Of a DNA stretch of 43,477 bases, positions 12,480 to 25,149 are shown in pieces. Source of the stretch: Ichthyophonus hoferi (Eukaryota; Opisthokonta; Ichthyosporea; Ichthyophonida; Ichthyophonidae); contig NAOQ01000072.1 in the NCBI GenBank assembly GCA_002751075.1, positions 1 through 43,477 on the forward strand, given 5' to 3'. How positions within the stretch are numbered: the first letter of the stretch is position 1; every line of letters starts with the position of its first letter. Position numbers and translations under genes: made by a program. The notes beneath the pieces are model-generated. The model saw only the letters and a program-made list of their open reading frames with translations, was not told where the DNA came from and searched no databases.

Positions 12480-12603
12480 TGTGGGGCTATTTAAAAAAGA
12501 CTTTCGCTCAGACGCACATTCCATGGTTTATCCAATGTGAGCCTTCGCTGTTTTACATAAATTGAGTCACTAAACGGTATTATTTTTCATTTTAGCAATA
12601 AGA
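12480..12603 (+). promoter_or_regulatory. Possible promoter and leader of the Cys-rich gene
   Basis: A TATA-like 'gctatttaaaaaag' at about 12487 lies roughly 115 bases before the ATG at 12604. 'ttttcattttag' immediately before 'caataagaatg' looks like a splice acceptor, so a 5' UTR intron is possible. This rests only on the motifs. Confidence 0.2.
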
Positions 12604-13563
12604 ATGCTTGGGCTACACATTAACGTTGTTTCAATATGTGCCTTGACCGTGGCAGTATCTTCCGCTAACACTGGAAGATATTGTCCATATCTCGGTGGCG
12701 GTGCATGTCTCCAATATAATCCTACGAACCCTAGTTGCCGTAATATAACCTTTGGTGAGTGCACCAGGGTACAAGGTTTGGAAGGTGACTGGTATACAAT
12801 CATCACTCATGACGCCAACTCGAACCTAATCGCTGTGCAGCGTTACACTGACAGCCACTGCATGATTAAGAACCCTAAGTACTCCAATCCTGCTCCAGTA
12901 GGCTACCCTAATACATGTATCGGCCCTGTTGACGAGGAGTATGGAGGGTTTATGGAAGAGTTCATAGTTTCCGTGGATGGTGAAAATCCTAAAACCACAG
13001 ACCCATTTAAGCCTATTACCGTTCCTTCCGGACCCAACAAGGGCCATCATATCATGCCTTTCAACCCTAACAGCGGCGAAGGCTCTGGCACCCATTTAGG
13101 GAACGGCGAGACTCCAAAAAAACCTGCCCCTACCAAAAAAAATGACTACTATGGAATAGCATGCGCACATATTGGTGAAGGGTCCTGTATTGATAAGTTA
13201 AAAGTTGATAATAGTTGTAAATACATAAACTTTGGTGAGTGCACCAGCCAACCCACCATTTTTTTCAACCGCAATTTCATAGTAACCTATGACGCCAAAA
13301 CAAATCTACTTAAATACCGGCGCTTCATGGACAGTAAATGCACTGTCCAGAGTCCAGAGTGGATATTACTAGCTCCTACTGGCAGGCCTAATACCTGCAT
13401 CGGTCCAACTGACACTACTCACGGCGTCGATAGCTTCATTAGGGTCGAAGTTTATTTTAATGGCACCAGCTCGAGCGCGCCTGTAAATGTAATGCCTCTA
13501 GATGTAATGCCTTCACAGCGTATGAAAATACCTGGACTGGAGCGGTTTTTACAGGATATGTAA
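12604..13563 (+). CDS. Secreted protein with two six-cysteine domains, 319 aa
   Basis: Single uninterrupted exon, unlike every other gene here. Residues 1-20 form a signal peptide (INVVSICALTVAVSS core). Two homologous domains follow at about 24-125 and 184-283. Cysteines lie at 27, 35, 45, 53, 86 and 105 in the first, and 187, 195, 205, 213, 246 and 265 in the second. The spacing is identical (8, 10, 8, 33, 19) with a 160-residue period, which suggests three conserved disulfides per domain. Shared motifs are NxSC, ITFGECT/INFGECT, DSxC and PNTCIGP. A Pro/Gly/Lys-rich linker (about 126-183) joins them. N-glycosylation sequons occur at NIT (47) and NGT (286). There is no membrane anchor or GPI signal, so the product is probably extracellular. 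The coding region is clearly GC-richer than its surroundings. I know no family name. A secreted effector-like or wall-associated role is only inference. Confidence 0.9.
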   Translation: MLGLHINVVSICALTVAVSSANTGRYCPYLGGGACLQYNPTNPSCRNITFGECTRVQGLEGDWYTIITHDANSNLIAVQRYTDSHCMIKNPKYSNPAPVGYPNTCIGPVDEEYGGFMEEFIVSVDGENPKTTDPFKPITVPSGPNKGHHIMPFNPNSGEGSGTHLGNGETPKKPAPTKKNDYYGIACAHIGEGSCIDKLKVDNSCKYINFGECTSQPTIFFNRNFIVTYDAKTNLLKYRRFMDSKCTVQSPEWILLAPTGRPNTCIGPTDTTHGVDSFIRVEVYFNGTSSSAPVNVMPLDVMPSQRMKIPGLERFLQDM

Positions 13564-15014
13564 AACCCCCCTCGTGGATTTTTCGATTATTTCTAAAGTT
13601 TTTTGTCCATTTTAAAGAAAACCATTACTTTAGCCATATCGAAACTTCATCCAAGGTACACCTCCAATTTTTAACTAACTTTTGTGTAACAAAGTGCAGT
13701 CGAATTGCCTCGGAATCCCATGGCAATTAGTTAGTCATGACACTCATTTTGTTACAGTATCTTTGTTTCAAAAACGTTTCCCATATATTTAGCCCAGAAT
13801 TTGCAAGTATATTTATGCTATTTAACTGTAGACATTATGGCTAATAATATTGAACTTTAAAGTCTGGATTAGGTCAATGTAGATGTAGGTTACCTTTGCA
13901 CTTTGCTTAGGTAATTCCGAAAAAAAAAACAGTTGTAGTGGCTAGTGGTAATTTTTACTCGCTAGCAATTTCTTTTTATACTAAGCTATTTGGAGTTAAT
14001 TGTTTTTGTGGGTAATCATCATTCACTCTACTATTCCGTCGGCTTTGTTTCATTTAGGAAACTCCATAACCACCTCAGTTAGCGAACAAACCAAATCTTT
14101 TTCAGGCTTAAAAAAAAACCTGTTAAACACTATGTTGAATAAATAGTCTCCATAGTATGGAGCTGTTGGTAGAGTAAACATTTTAAAAGTATTTAGAATT
14201 CAATTATTAAGTAACTCCAATTATTATTATTTTATTAGTGAACAACCATGCCTGTGTTAATCATTCTCCTTACATACCGTTGAAATTTATCAATAAGAAC
14301 ATTTTGCTATTAAAATCAGGCTTATTTACTTTTATGTTTATGGCGGTAATTCACCTTTACTTTCTTTCTTTCATTAAGCGATCATGTAATTGTAAAAATG
14401 ACAAGGAAGCCAAAAAAAAACAAGCGCATATTTTCATTTCTAAGGAATTTCATTATACAGCACATACACAGCACATATTTCTACCTGGTTGTGATTTAAG
14501 GCTATGTAAATCTCGTCATTTTCCCAGAATGAATTCTCATTGTTTATTACACAATCAAGTAGATTTAAATCATGTTTTACATGTTTTTTTTTTTTTTTTT
14601 TTTTTTTTGAATCTGTTTACATATTTATGTTTATTATATTGCTAGAATTAAATAGTCATTTTTAGATCATACTGTATATTCTGTACCAAAGGTCTTATTA
14701 ATCTTAACAGCGCCAGTAAAACAAATCACAAATCAACCTTCAACGATTTTACCGCCAATAAATATTAAACCACTTTCTCATTCGTTCTTAAAAGAATCCT
14801 TATGGCTATTGGACAATCGAGATTGAGACTGGAGATAGTTTTCCCAGGAATGTAATCGTCAGCATGCAAACAAACACAAATCCACAAAGTGATAACAGAT
14901 ATAGTTGGGAAAATCCATCCAAAAGGCTATTTTATACTCATTTAGCATTACTGTTTTATTATAGTTTCAATTACTACATACATATTTACATCCACCCCCA
15001 CCCCCACCCCTCCT

Positions 15015-15056
<42 letters not shown>

Positions 15057-15060
15057 AGTC
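13564..15060. other. Intergenic with a 25-base poly(T) run
   Basis: Spacer between two plus-strand genes. It includes an uninterrupted T run at 14584-14608 and, just before the next start codon, a C-rich tract (14995-15012) plus a (CA)n tract (15017-15046) running into (TA)n. The 135-codon frame over 14238-14645 passes through the poly(T) run and starts at GTG, so I do not treat it as a gene. Confidence 0.6.
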
Positions 15061-17728
15061 ATGGCTGAAGTGCAGGGTTTGGAGGCGGTAAGATAAATTG
15101 CCTTATTGTGTTTGCCTCGATAACATTGATTTTACAGATAATGAAAAATTGGGTTATATATAACATGGTACCTTTAAAGTGAACAACTAAACGTAAAATA
15201 TGCATAGCAACAGTGAAGACCAACACAAGTATATACATTTTTATATATACACATACCTACTTATCTTGAGAGTAGTTATAAAGACTCAGTATTTAAAAGT
15301 AATTAGACATACATACGTTCGATCATATAGACTACTTGTATACATCCATATATAAAGAAAAACATACGAATTCACATAAAAATATACTTTCCAGTACATA
15401 AAACTACCTGTACACTCGCGCAGGCCTTTATATACACATACAGTACGCTCCTCTCTGTCTTTGATCGGGGCTATTATCCTTTATGGCGTCATCTAACTAC
15501 ATCTAATGAATATTATGTGCTTTTAATCTAATAAGTCTTTTATATTTTTTTATTAAGGTACTATGTTTTCTATATAACTTTTGCAAATATAATATTGATA
15601 TCTACTAGTTTTCCCGTTCAGGACCTTGCACTTACGGTACCAGCACTAGGAAATACCATCTTACAGGTAGGATAATTATTTTTAGGTGTATATACATTTA
15701 TATAGAAATGCATTCATCCATATGAGAATTTATTCAAACTCTCTTCCAGTGTGGGTATCTATCTTCTTTATTTCTTATATATATATACTATCATCAACAC
15801 CACTAACTCTCCTTTCTTATGTTTACCCATTTGTCTAAATCCGCAAATATTCCTAAATTACTAACTCTTTAATTGAATTATTGGCGGATATTCCCTTTAT
15901 GGCACCTTTAGATAATGACATATATAATGAGCATTATCTTTCATCCTTTATATTTTCTACGTCTACTCCGAGCATGTACTTACTGTAGTGGCTTCTTTTT
16001 GATGGATGATAATTAAATGCTCAAACATAATACTTGCAAGATGGCAAATAACAATATAATATTAAATAATGATTAAGCAAATGGGAGAAATACATGCATT
16101 TTAATGTATATAATGGTTGTGAGATATAGATAAGGTACTGTTAAGGCAATCAATAAAACTAGTAAAAGAATCATACAGAAGTACCCAGGTAGATATGAAC
16201 ATAGAAAGGTAGATAACAGGGCAGAACGAGGAGTAAGGGAAATGTATATCTAGAAAGGTACCGGTGCAAAGATATATACGTTTATTAATACAATATATGT
16301 TAAACTCTTCTATCATTCTCTCTATATACCGTTTCTTTGCTTACTTTCCTTGTAAGGTTAGAGAGCAAGCAAATTTATTAGAAAAAAAAAGGAGACGAAT
16401 GAGGATTAGGGTATACACAGAAAGGTGGAATTGCCAAAGATATACGCAAATAGTTATGATAGAGACCTGAATAAGTATTTATACCCGACAATTATAGGAA
16501 AAATCTATTACAGCACAAACACATAGGGTTTAAAGTAAACAGATTAATACTCAAAATAATATACATAAATATTTTTATAGATTTGAAATCTGAATTCTCA
16601 GTATGAAATTAGAGGCAATATTGCTGTAGTATCAATAGATATATACGGACAATGTTCTCACTGTAATCGAGTAGAGGTCAGCCAGTGGTGGAAGTAATAT
16701 AAGTGGTGCATCTACATTAACAGAGACTTGGGAGAATACCATGTTCAGGTTGGTATAGAATCTATATATATATATATACGAAAAGGGTGAGATGGTAAAA
16801 GAGTAAACATTTAAGATGTCTTGAATAGGTTACTTCTTATGTTACATAACGTTAATGCTTGTGACATTAATGCAACTTATAGGTTCTTGTATCACTATAT
16901 TATCATTTAAGAAAGTATATGTTGTACATAAAGGTTAAAATTACAATCATAAAAACATCTAAATATACCAAGATGCCAAGATATATCTAAACATATATAC
17001 AAATATAGATATATACAATCACGCCAGTATTTGTATACTGGACAAACATATAAATATGTATATACACGTAGATGAATGTATCTATCTAGGCAGGTAAGCA
17101 CACATGTAAAACAGTAAGCATAAGCAATGCATATCTCTATCATGGTCATAACATCATCTAAATCTAGTTACAGACATAAATATATATATATATATATACT
17201 TCGCCATATTTTCATAAGCAAATAGACATATTTTAGAAAGATATTTTCTGTAGAGACCCATATTTCCTCTAGAAATATAAATGCTTGAAAAAGGCACATT
17301 ATTGAAGAGCAATGCTTCCACAAATGTATCACACTACTGTTACATTCACATTAGGTTTAGGATGTGGGGTTTGGAGACATTCAGCAATGTCCCGTCTGGA
17401 CTAGTCCAAGAGGTAAGAGTCGGATGATGGAGATGTGATTGTAAAATGAATATAGAGGAGGGAGAGGGAGAGGGAGAGAGGAAAGGTAGGTAGTATGATG
17501 ATAGAATAATATAATGGTATAATGGAATAGCGGTATGTTAGTATGAGGGTGTAGTAGCGTGATAGTATAATAGTATGATAGTATGATAGTACAAGAATAT
17601 AATAATATAATAGTGTGATAGTATGCTTGATTAATGATATATAAATATAAATATAGACTAGTGAAATAGGCGTAAAAAACTTGTGTATTATTTATATATT
17701 CAAATATGCACATGAACATGCATATATA

Positions 17729-17761
<33 letters not shown>

Positions 17762-20700
17762 TAGTTATATAGAAATGTATGGTTGAGTATATGTATGGTC
17801 AGAATATTTAAGTTTGCACTGACATTTCCAAGACAATGTTATTAGGATGCCGAGTTAGATGAATCTATCCATAAAATACGTGACATCAAAGCTACCTACA
17901 ACAGATTGCATGTGGCCTTTGCAAAATATAGAAAGTCTTTTGAAAGTAATTATATTCTCCCCCCACCTACCCCTGAGGGTATGTACATACACATCCATAC
18001 ATATATATATTATAAATATGTATGTATGCATATAGTCCCAAACAATGTCATTGGAAATATACACCCACGCCCATATATAAATCTTTTTTGCTAATCACAA
18101 CATTCTATTTCCCTCTTTTTCTTATTGGCTCTAGATGCTCTTTTACTACCCTAATAGACCAATAATTTACCACGTATTGATCCAACCTCGTACAAACACA
18201 GCAATGATTGGCCACCAGAAAGATCTTGGATGGGTGTTTATGGAAGAAGGGGTACGAGAGAAGGGATACGTTGGAGAGGCAATGAGGACTATGGGAGGAG
18301 TATGTCTATTTATACCATAAAATATAATTGGTTATTTTTATACACATGCATATAAGCATGTCGTTTTATTGTCATATAGATAGAAGTGCCTTTTTATTCA
18401 AAACAGTTTAAATATGTGTTCTTATTGGTTTATAAATATAAGTATATTTCCTTATTGATATATATAAATATAAATATGTTTTCTCATTGGTATGTAGACA
18501 TACATGTTCGGGTGAAGGAGGTGGTTAGGTGATAACATTTTATTTACTCTCACTATTTACATGTAGGTCAGGTTAAATGCTGATATTTATAATTGATTCC
18601 ATTACTTGAAGTTATATCTTCATCTCATTTTTCCTGCTATAAAGAACAAGAAAACACGTATTGTATTTTCCTGGCGATTGTATCTGGGACTTCTTTCTAG
18701 GATTGATAATATTCTGTGGGTGTAATAGATTTATATTAGCTGCCAGTCTTAGTATAAGCCATAAATATTTTAAAAAATGTTTGTGGTTGCTATATCAATA
18801 GTCGCAATTATTCCGGCAGTTATAAGAATAAAGTAACCTATAAAAACCATTTAAAAGTAAAGGTTTATCATAAAAATAGGTACCTTTCCATGTTCAGATC
18901 TTTATTAGACCATACTATGTAGCCTTTTCTTTTAAATTTAGATTTAACTATTAAAATATAATATACTAGATGGTTTGCACACATATATTATATTTCATTA
19001 TTTTGTATTTATAACAATGAGGCGTTGCTAGTCACCTGCTATAATTCTACCCAGCTGCATATATAATACAATAATATCACCTTAATATTAAGGCCTACTA
19101 TACCATCTCCCTCTCCTCTCCACCTGTTGGTTGCCTCATATCTTTTGCAACCCCTCTTCTTATTCTCCTTTGATTTCTATCCATCCGTCCGTCTATCTGT
19201 CTATCTATCTATGTTTCACCAATTTATCTTACCCTTCCCACCTCTTTCTCTTTCTACTTCTTCAATACCTACAGTCTCATCAATAATCGCTATCTTATTA
19301 CCTATCTCTTTCCGTTTCTCAACCATTGCATACACCTTGGTTTTCAGTAATCCTTCCTATCTCTCTATATTCTCTCCCCTACCTTCTTCCCTCTCTTTTA
19401 TTTTTTCCGTCAGGCCCTTAGGGGTCTGTATATTCAACAGCAGACACTGCTACCATCCTATAACAAGGTGGAAGGGTCATGGGAGGCATATACTAAGAGG
19501 GCCATAGAGGATGCCATGAGTGCAGTTAAAAGAGCTGTGAAGGTGGGTAGGTATATATAGGGAGAGAGGTAGAGAGGGAGGAAGAGATAAGTAAAAGATA
19601 GAGAAAAACAGGAAAGACTCTACATAAATATTAACTCCATAGCAACCTTATACGTTTCATATTTATATATACCTTTTTCCTAACAGAAATCCGCTATTTG
19701 CATTTTTTTTTTCTTTCTTTTTTCCGTTGAAAAGACTTCTCTCCCTCTCGTTTTATATTTATTTCTTTATCTTTTTATCCTCTTCTACACCCTCTTCCTT
19801 TGTTGTATTTATTCTTTTTGCACCCTTTCTTAGGCTCGGTCTATGCTCGAAGCAAATCGCCTGAGAATGCAGAAGGAAGAAACAGTCAGACCGAGAAATG
19901 AAAAGCGATACCAAGCAGCAATTATTGCTATAGGTCGTTCTCAGGTGGGTATCTAGAAGAAGGCGGGTTACAGTAGAGGGTTACTATGTTAATATAATGA
20001 TGTATGATAGTGCTACAGTATGATAATATGGTAGTATAGTAGTATTATAGTATATTGGTATAGTAGTATAATATTATAGTATTATAATATTTTAATAGTA
20101 TAGTGGTGTAGTAGTTTAATACTATAATAGTATGATAGTAAAATTATATAGTAGTATAATATTATAATATTAGAATAGTATAGTAGTGTACTAATTTGAT
20201 AGTATAATAGAATAATAGCATAGTAGTATAGTAGTTTAGTAGTTTTATAGTGTAGTATAGTAGCATAATAGTATAATAGTATAGCATTATAGTAGTATGA
20301 TAATGTAATAGTATAGCAGTATAGTAGTATGATAGTATAATAGTATGGTAGTATAATAGTATAATAGTATAATAGTAAAATAGTATAATAGTATAATAGT
20401 ATAATAGTATAGTATTATGACAGTATAATAGTTTGGTTGTGTAATAGTATAATAATATAGTAATGTACTAGTATAAAAGTATAGCAGTATGACAGTATAG
20501 TAGTATAATAGTATGATAGTATGATAGTATAACAGTATAGTAATATAGTAGTATAGTAGTATAGTAGTATAATATTATAAAAGTGTAGTCGTATAATAAT
20601 ATAATAATATGATTGAGATATACTAGGGGAAACTCGTACCTATTGTATGTGTATACGTACCTCTGTGTATGTATATTGTTTCAATGTATTTTAGTTACAA

Positions 20701-22000
20701 TAAGTCTTTTTAAACATATATGGTTTATACGATGTATATAGTGTATAGGTCTAATATTAAATTTGTAAGTAAATGTGATAGCATCAGTTGTTCTGTAATT
20801 ACATATTGTAAGATTAGGAGAACAGTACTGATTGGTTTAATGGTAAAGGGTTAAAGTGAATACATTGTTATAAAAAACCAAGTTCGTATATATGAAGGCG
20901 ATAAATATGTAAGAGCCAATGAACAAAGAGAATAGTAAAAGTACATTGGGATATAGAATGAAATACAATAATATAACAGGAGTGGCCTAGAATATTATGT
21001 AATAGTCAACCATATTAGGATATATGAATTAAAAGACAATGTGATATAATAGTTACAGTGCAATGCGATGTAGTGACAGCATTTAATGGCATAATGTTAA
21101 ATTATAATAAAATATAACATACACAATATAATGCAATACAATATATTAGTTATAATACTAAACTAAGGTACTGGAAAACATAGGAACAGAGGTGTAGTAA
21201 AAGAACACAAATATAGAATATAAATATAGGAGAGAGGAAAGGAAGGAAGAGATATTACACAGTCTGTTAACCTATAATATAATACACAATACATGTTGCC
21301 TAAACATAATAGATAGAATATGGAAAGGCGAAGGAAACAGTTATTGCCAAGGCTACCATGTTGGACCTGCAACGGGGAGAGGTGTGTGTGTATGGTTATG
21401 GTTAATAGTATAGGTAAATCAATCTTGATAGTTCATATCTCAGTAAATTGATTATACTATATAACTTTTATATTATAATACTATATTTAATCAAATTGGG
21501 TATATTGTCTACATTATATATTATAATGCAAGTTGAAGTAATATAAACTGTACTATATACGTTTTATAGTAAAGTACTGCATATATATAATGAGTCATGT
21601 TAATCACTTTTTATATTATAATACTGTATCCAAAATGATAAGCTATACTATTTCTTTTCTAATTCATATTATTGTATGTAGTATTGGTTATTCCAATAAG
21701 GTTCTATATTTTTTTTTCTTCCACTCCCTTTCTACGTTACATTTCTTTTACAATGTATGCTATTCCACCCTTTATTTATATGTCTTATATTATTGCCTTC
21801 ACGTTACATTCAACCTACCTCTTCAGTTCTAATCGATTACTAATTTGTACTTTTATTTCTTCTTTCTTTCTTTGTTCTCCCTTCCTTTACACACCCAGTT
21901 ACTAAAGAATACTCTTATCGAGCTCAGTGATGCACTAAAAATCTTTGGTAAGGCATCAGTTAATGTTTTAGAGACTCAAATGGAAAACTATTATAGTCAG
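15061..22000 (+). CDS. BAR-like coiled-coil protein, 9 exons, 3' end uncertain
   Basis: Exons 15061-15087, 15622-15666, 16726-16748, 17361-17412, 17846-17978, 18202-18299, 19414-19542, 19834-19944 and 21899-22000 join in phase to about 240 residues, starting MAEVQGLEADLALTVPALGN. An amphipathic N-terminal stretch (NTILQTWENTMFRMWGLETF) is followed by long charged helices: LDESIHKIRDIKATYNRLHV, a PPPTPE turn, KVEGSWEAYTKRAIEDAMSA, ARSMLEANRLRMQKEE and ELSDALKIFGKASVNVLETQ. This helix, turn, helix layout and length resemble membrane-curving BAR proteins such as the FAM92/CIBAR group. That is a fold-level guess. The first three exons are tiny; the exon at 16726 (23 bases) was chosen because only it restores phase. 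The acceptor at 18201 is preferred over a better-looking one at 18134, which breaks the frame. The next exon is not certain; 'ctcgcag' at 23502-23508 followed by five codons and TGA is a candidate. Confidence 0.65.
19989..20612. repeat. Degenerate (ATAGTAGT)n satellite
   Basis: More than 600 bases of interwoven 'tagtataat', 'agtatagtag' and 'tatgatag' units fill the start of the last visible intron of the BAR-like gene (19945-21898). A shorter tract of the same character lies at about 17510-17625 in an earlier intron. No coding or RNA signal. Confidence 0.9.
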
Positions 22001-22055
22001 GTAATACTTTTGGTTTTTCTTTTCAAATTATACTTAAACTATTATAGAATATAAT

Positions 22056-22860
22056 ATAAATAATATGATATGATATGATATAATATGATATGAGATGATA
22101 TGATATGATATGATATGATATTATATGATATGGTATGATATGATATGTTAGAATATAATATAATATAATATAATATAATGTACTATAATATAATATAATA
22201 TAATATAATATAATATAATATAATTATAATATAATATAATATAATATAATATAATATAATATAATATANNNNNNNNNNNNNNNNNNNNNNNNNNNNNNNN
22301 NNNNNNNNNNNNNNNNNNNNNNNNNNNNNNNNNNNNNNNNNNNNNNNNNNNNNNNNNNNNNNNNNNNNNNNNNNNNNNNNNNNNNNNNNNNNNNNNNNNN
22401 NNNNNNNNNNNNNNNNNNNNNNNNNNNNNNNNNNNNNNNNNNNNNNNNNNNNNNNNNNNNNNNNNNNNNNNNNNNNNNNNNNNNNNNNNNNNNNNNNNNN
22501 NNNNNNNNNNNNNNNNNNNNNNNNAATATAATATAATATAATATAATATAATATAATATAATATAATATAATATAATTATAATATAATATAATATAACGT
22601 AATATAATATAATATAACGTAATATGATATAATATGATGTGATACAATACAATATGGTATGATAAAATATAGTATGATATGATTTTATATGATATGTTAT
22701 AATAAAACATGTCATTATATAATGTAAAATGTTATGATATGGTATAATAGGCTGTGATGTGATGTGATGTGATGTGATATAATGTGAGACAATACAATAT
22801 GGTTTGATACAATAAACTTGATATGATACGTCATGATATGACATGATATAATATGCTATC
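22056..22860. repeat. (TAATA)n/(TGATA)n pentanucleotide satellite around an assembly gap
   Basis: Pure and variant pentamers (gatat, taata) flank the N-run on both sides. The left side moves from 'tgatatgata' to pure 'taatataata'. The right side mirrors this, going from pure 'taata' to 'tgatatgata' and 'gatgtgatgt'. Long open frames on the minus strand across it are repeat artefacts. Confidence 0.95.
22269..22524. other. Assembly gap (256 N)
   Basis: Unresolved bases inside the pentanucleotide satellite. The true length is unknown, since such tracts collapse in assemblies. Exons of the BAR-like gene are unlikely to be hidden in pure satellite but cannot be excluded. Confidence 1.
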
Positions 22861-24051
22861 TTATGATTTCCTATAATACAGTGCAATAATATTTCATATA
22901 TTGCCCCTTTTCGCAAATACCTGTGCTTACATATTAATTAAAATCTATATAGAAACCGTAGAGAATTAGAAGTATCTATAATTAAGTAGTATAGTGGATG
23001 TTGCTGTAAACATATCAGCATATCAATGAAACCAAGAAAGTATTTTACCAATTAGTTAGGCTTGAAATATATATTTAAAGAGGGATCCGGTTTTGTTATA
23101 TATGTTATTTTAATTATTCTCATATCTTTAATCTTCTATACGCTTATTTCTTGATAACATATTATTATACAAGCAAGCCACTGCCTTTATTATACACAAT
23201 ATATAATTTTTCAATATATAACTCTCTTTTGTTTTTCTCCTCCTTCATTCTGTTTTTTTCGTTTTTTCTTGTCGTTCCTTTATTGTAAGGTAGCAGTATT
23301 TTTTTCCATCCCTTTAACCTCCCCCACCTCCCCACCTCCATCAATGTTTCTGTTTTATTTCGTCTCATTTTTGCCTACTTCTTTTCTTCCTTAATGTATT
23401 TCAATACCTATTTTCCTTGTCTTTTGTCTATTAATTTATCCAATATCCTATGCATTTTTCTTCTGTTACCCTTTACCCTGTATGAAACCTCAAAGGTAAA
23501 TTCTCGCAGCAACGAATGCCCAGTTGAAACAATTTTGAGTTTAGGGGATCAGTAGTGTTTACGAGAAGGAGATAAAGAATAGCCAGTGTTGAAGGAGATG
23601 GAGAAAAGATAAATCCAAAGGGATAACAAGAGATCATTCACTTCTTTATAATAAATCTCTACTTGCTAAAAGTGTTTGTAAGTTATTGTATATGTATTCC
23701 AGGACTTGCAAAAAAATAGTTTGATATGGTTAAAAAGCATTTATACATATTTATATTTATATGAGATTAATAAAACAATATTATAGTATCAATAAATTAT
23801 ACCAGTAAGATAGATGAAGGTCTTTGTGCTACTTAGACAATCAAAACTACATTGACAAGCAATCAAGTAGTTTAGGTCATGTGACTAGTCCAATACACCC
23901 CCCTTATTAATTAACATGTGATATACGTCCAATACCCAGCAAGAATACCATCGCCAGGTTTCTAATCTCTCACTCTCCCAGGTGAAAGTTACTAAGATAT
24001 TACAGTATCACTACTGATTAACTTTAAAGATATTAAACCTGTAGCTCTAGC
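22861..24051. other. Spacer or 3' region of the BAR-like gene
   Basis: Pyrimidine-rich stretches (23215-23480) lead to an acceptor-like 'ctcgcag' at 23502-23508. From there 'CAA CGA ATG CCC AGT TGA' is in phase with the last visible exon of the BAR-like gene and could be its terminal exon. Nothing else was recognised. Confidence 0.3.
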
Positions 24052-24304
24052 TGTTAAATATAGCTATATATGCAACATTGGCTAGGCAGCTATAGTTGTC
24101 ATTATCTAATTAATTAATACTGGGTTCTGAAATATTCTATATATAAAATACTATATCTAAGAAGTATAAAAAGGATCTGTCTGAGATAGATTGGAAACCC
24201 TTGCTTCTGCGTGATTTTGAATAAAGGTTATACCTCTTTCATTCTAAATTTTTTGCTTGCAATACTTGGCTGTCATCTTGAACACGAATGAAGTAATTTC
24301 TACA
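24052..24304 (+). mobile_element. Solo LTR-like copy B
   Basis: Same family as 3602-3867. It starts TGTTAAATATAGCTA and ends AATTTCTACA. It shares the 'ctaattaattaatactgggt' block, a TATA-like 'tataaaaagg' near 24162, 'gaataaaggtta' near 24219 and 'ttttgcttgcaa' in the U5-like part. No gag or pol follows. It appears as a decayed solo LTR followed about 450 bases later by repeat R2. Confidence 0.6.
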
Positions 24305-24749
24305 CAGGTTGAAACAAACATTAACACGTACATATTGGATTGTTATATTTGAGGAGTTTGTTTCTGGTTGTATTATATATTCTGTACCTAAGTATATGTA
24401 CAATGAATTTAACACCCCCGCTGCATTTTGAACACGAAAAAATTACAATATATAACGCTTATCTAAGATATTCCTTAATATTCACCGTTCTATCACACTC
24501 CATAGGTTTTATTTACGTTTATGAAAAACCCTGTAATCTATTTTTTTAATTGAAATAATTTGCAGTGAACTATTATAGTAAGCTTTTTGTTATAATCATG
24601 ATTCATAGTATAAAACTCTGGCCCTGTATTAGTTATCGTTAAATCATCTGCATTAGTACAAAACTATTTTATTGTATACTATTAAAACATTTAACTTTTT
24701 TCTTTTACAGATTAGATCAAAAAAATGATGCTCATTAACAAAATATCTA

Positions 24750-25095
24750 GGGGAAAATACACCCACTACCGGTTATCATAGAGATACTCTGTCTAAGGAG
24801 AATTTCTCTTAGATCCAACAAACACAGTTAGGGTTACCATCCCTTTAATAAAATGAAATATACTATTTTTATGTATTGAAAGTGTATATACTATCTATGT
24901 TCTAATATATTAAAGCTATTAACCAATTATTATACCATTTTGACTACACACCACCAATTTATTGGTGAACTATACATTAAATTCCTGGCTAAATTTAAAT
25001 CCATCCAATCACGCATAAATATTTTTAGATCAAGGGTTACATTCATATAAAACTTTCTCTTGATGTAAATCTATCAATAATAAACAAAAAGCAAA
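24750..25095 (+). repeat. Dispersed repeat R2, copy 2
   Basis: Blocks in common with copy 4 at 35075-35435: 'ggggaaaatacacc', 'caaacacagttagggttacc', 'gaaagtgtatatactatcta', 'accaattatt', 'ttggtgaactatac' and a closing 'tcaataataaacaaa'. It is the best partner of copy 3 at 25865-26065 ('ttattggtgaac', 'ttggctaaatttaaat', 'atatttttagat'). The order is the same in all copies. Class unknown. Confidence 0.55.
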
Positions 25096-25149
25096 CAATT
25101 ATGAAATGTTACAAGATCGTTAGCTCGAATTAAACTCAGTTCAAGTTGA

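Noticed and set aside
14238-14645. 135-codon open frame on the plus strand
   Set aside because: It starts at GTG, runs through the 25-base poly(T) tract giving Phe repeats, and resembles no family.
17362-17412. ATG at 17362 as the start of the BAR-like gene
   Set aside because: Kept only as an alternative. Three upstream exons join in phase and supply a coherent N-terminus, and an acceptor (tttag) directly precedes the exon.
22183-22916. Minus-strand frames of 175 and 230 codons across the gap
   Set aside because: They are pentanucleotide satellite plus unknown bases read as codons.
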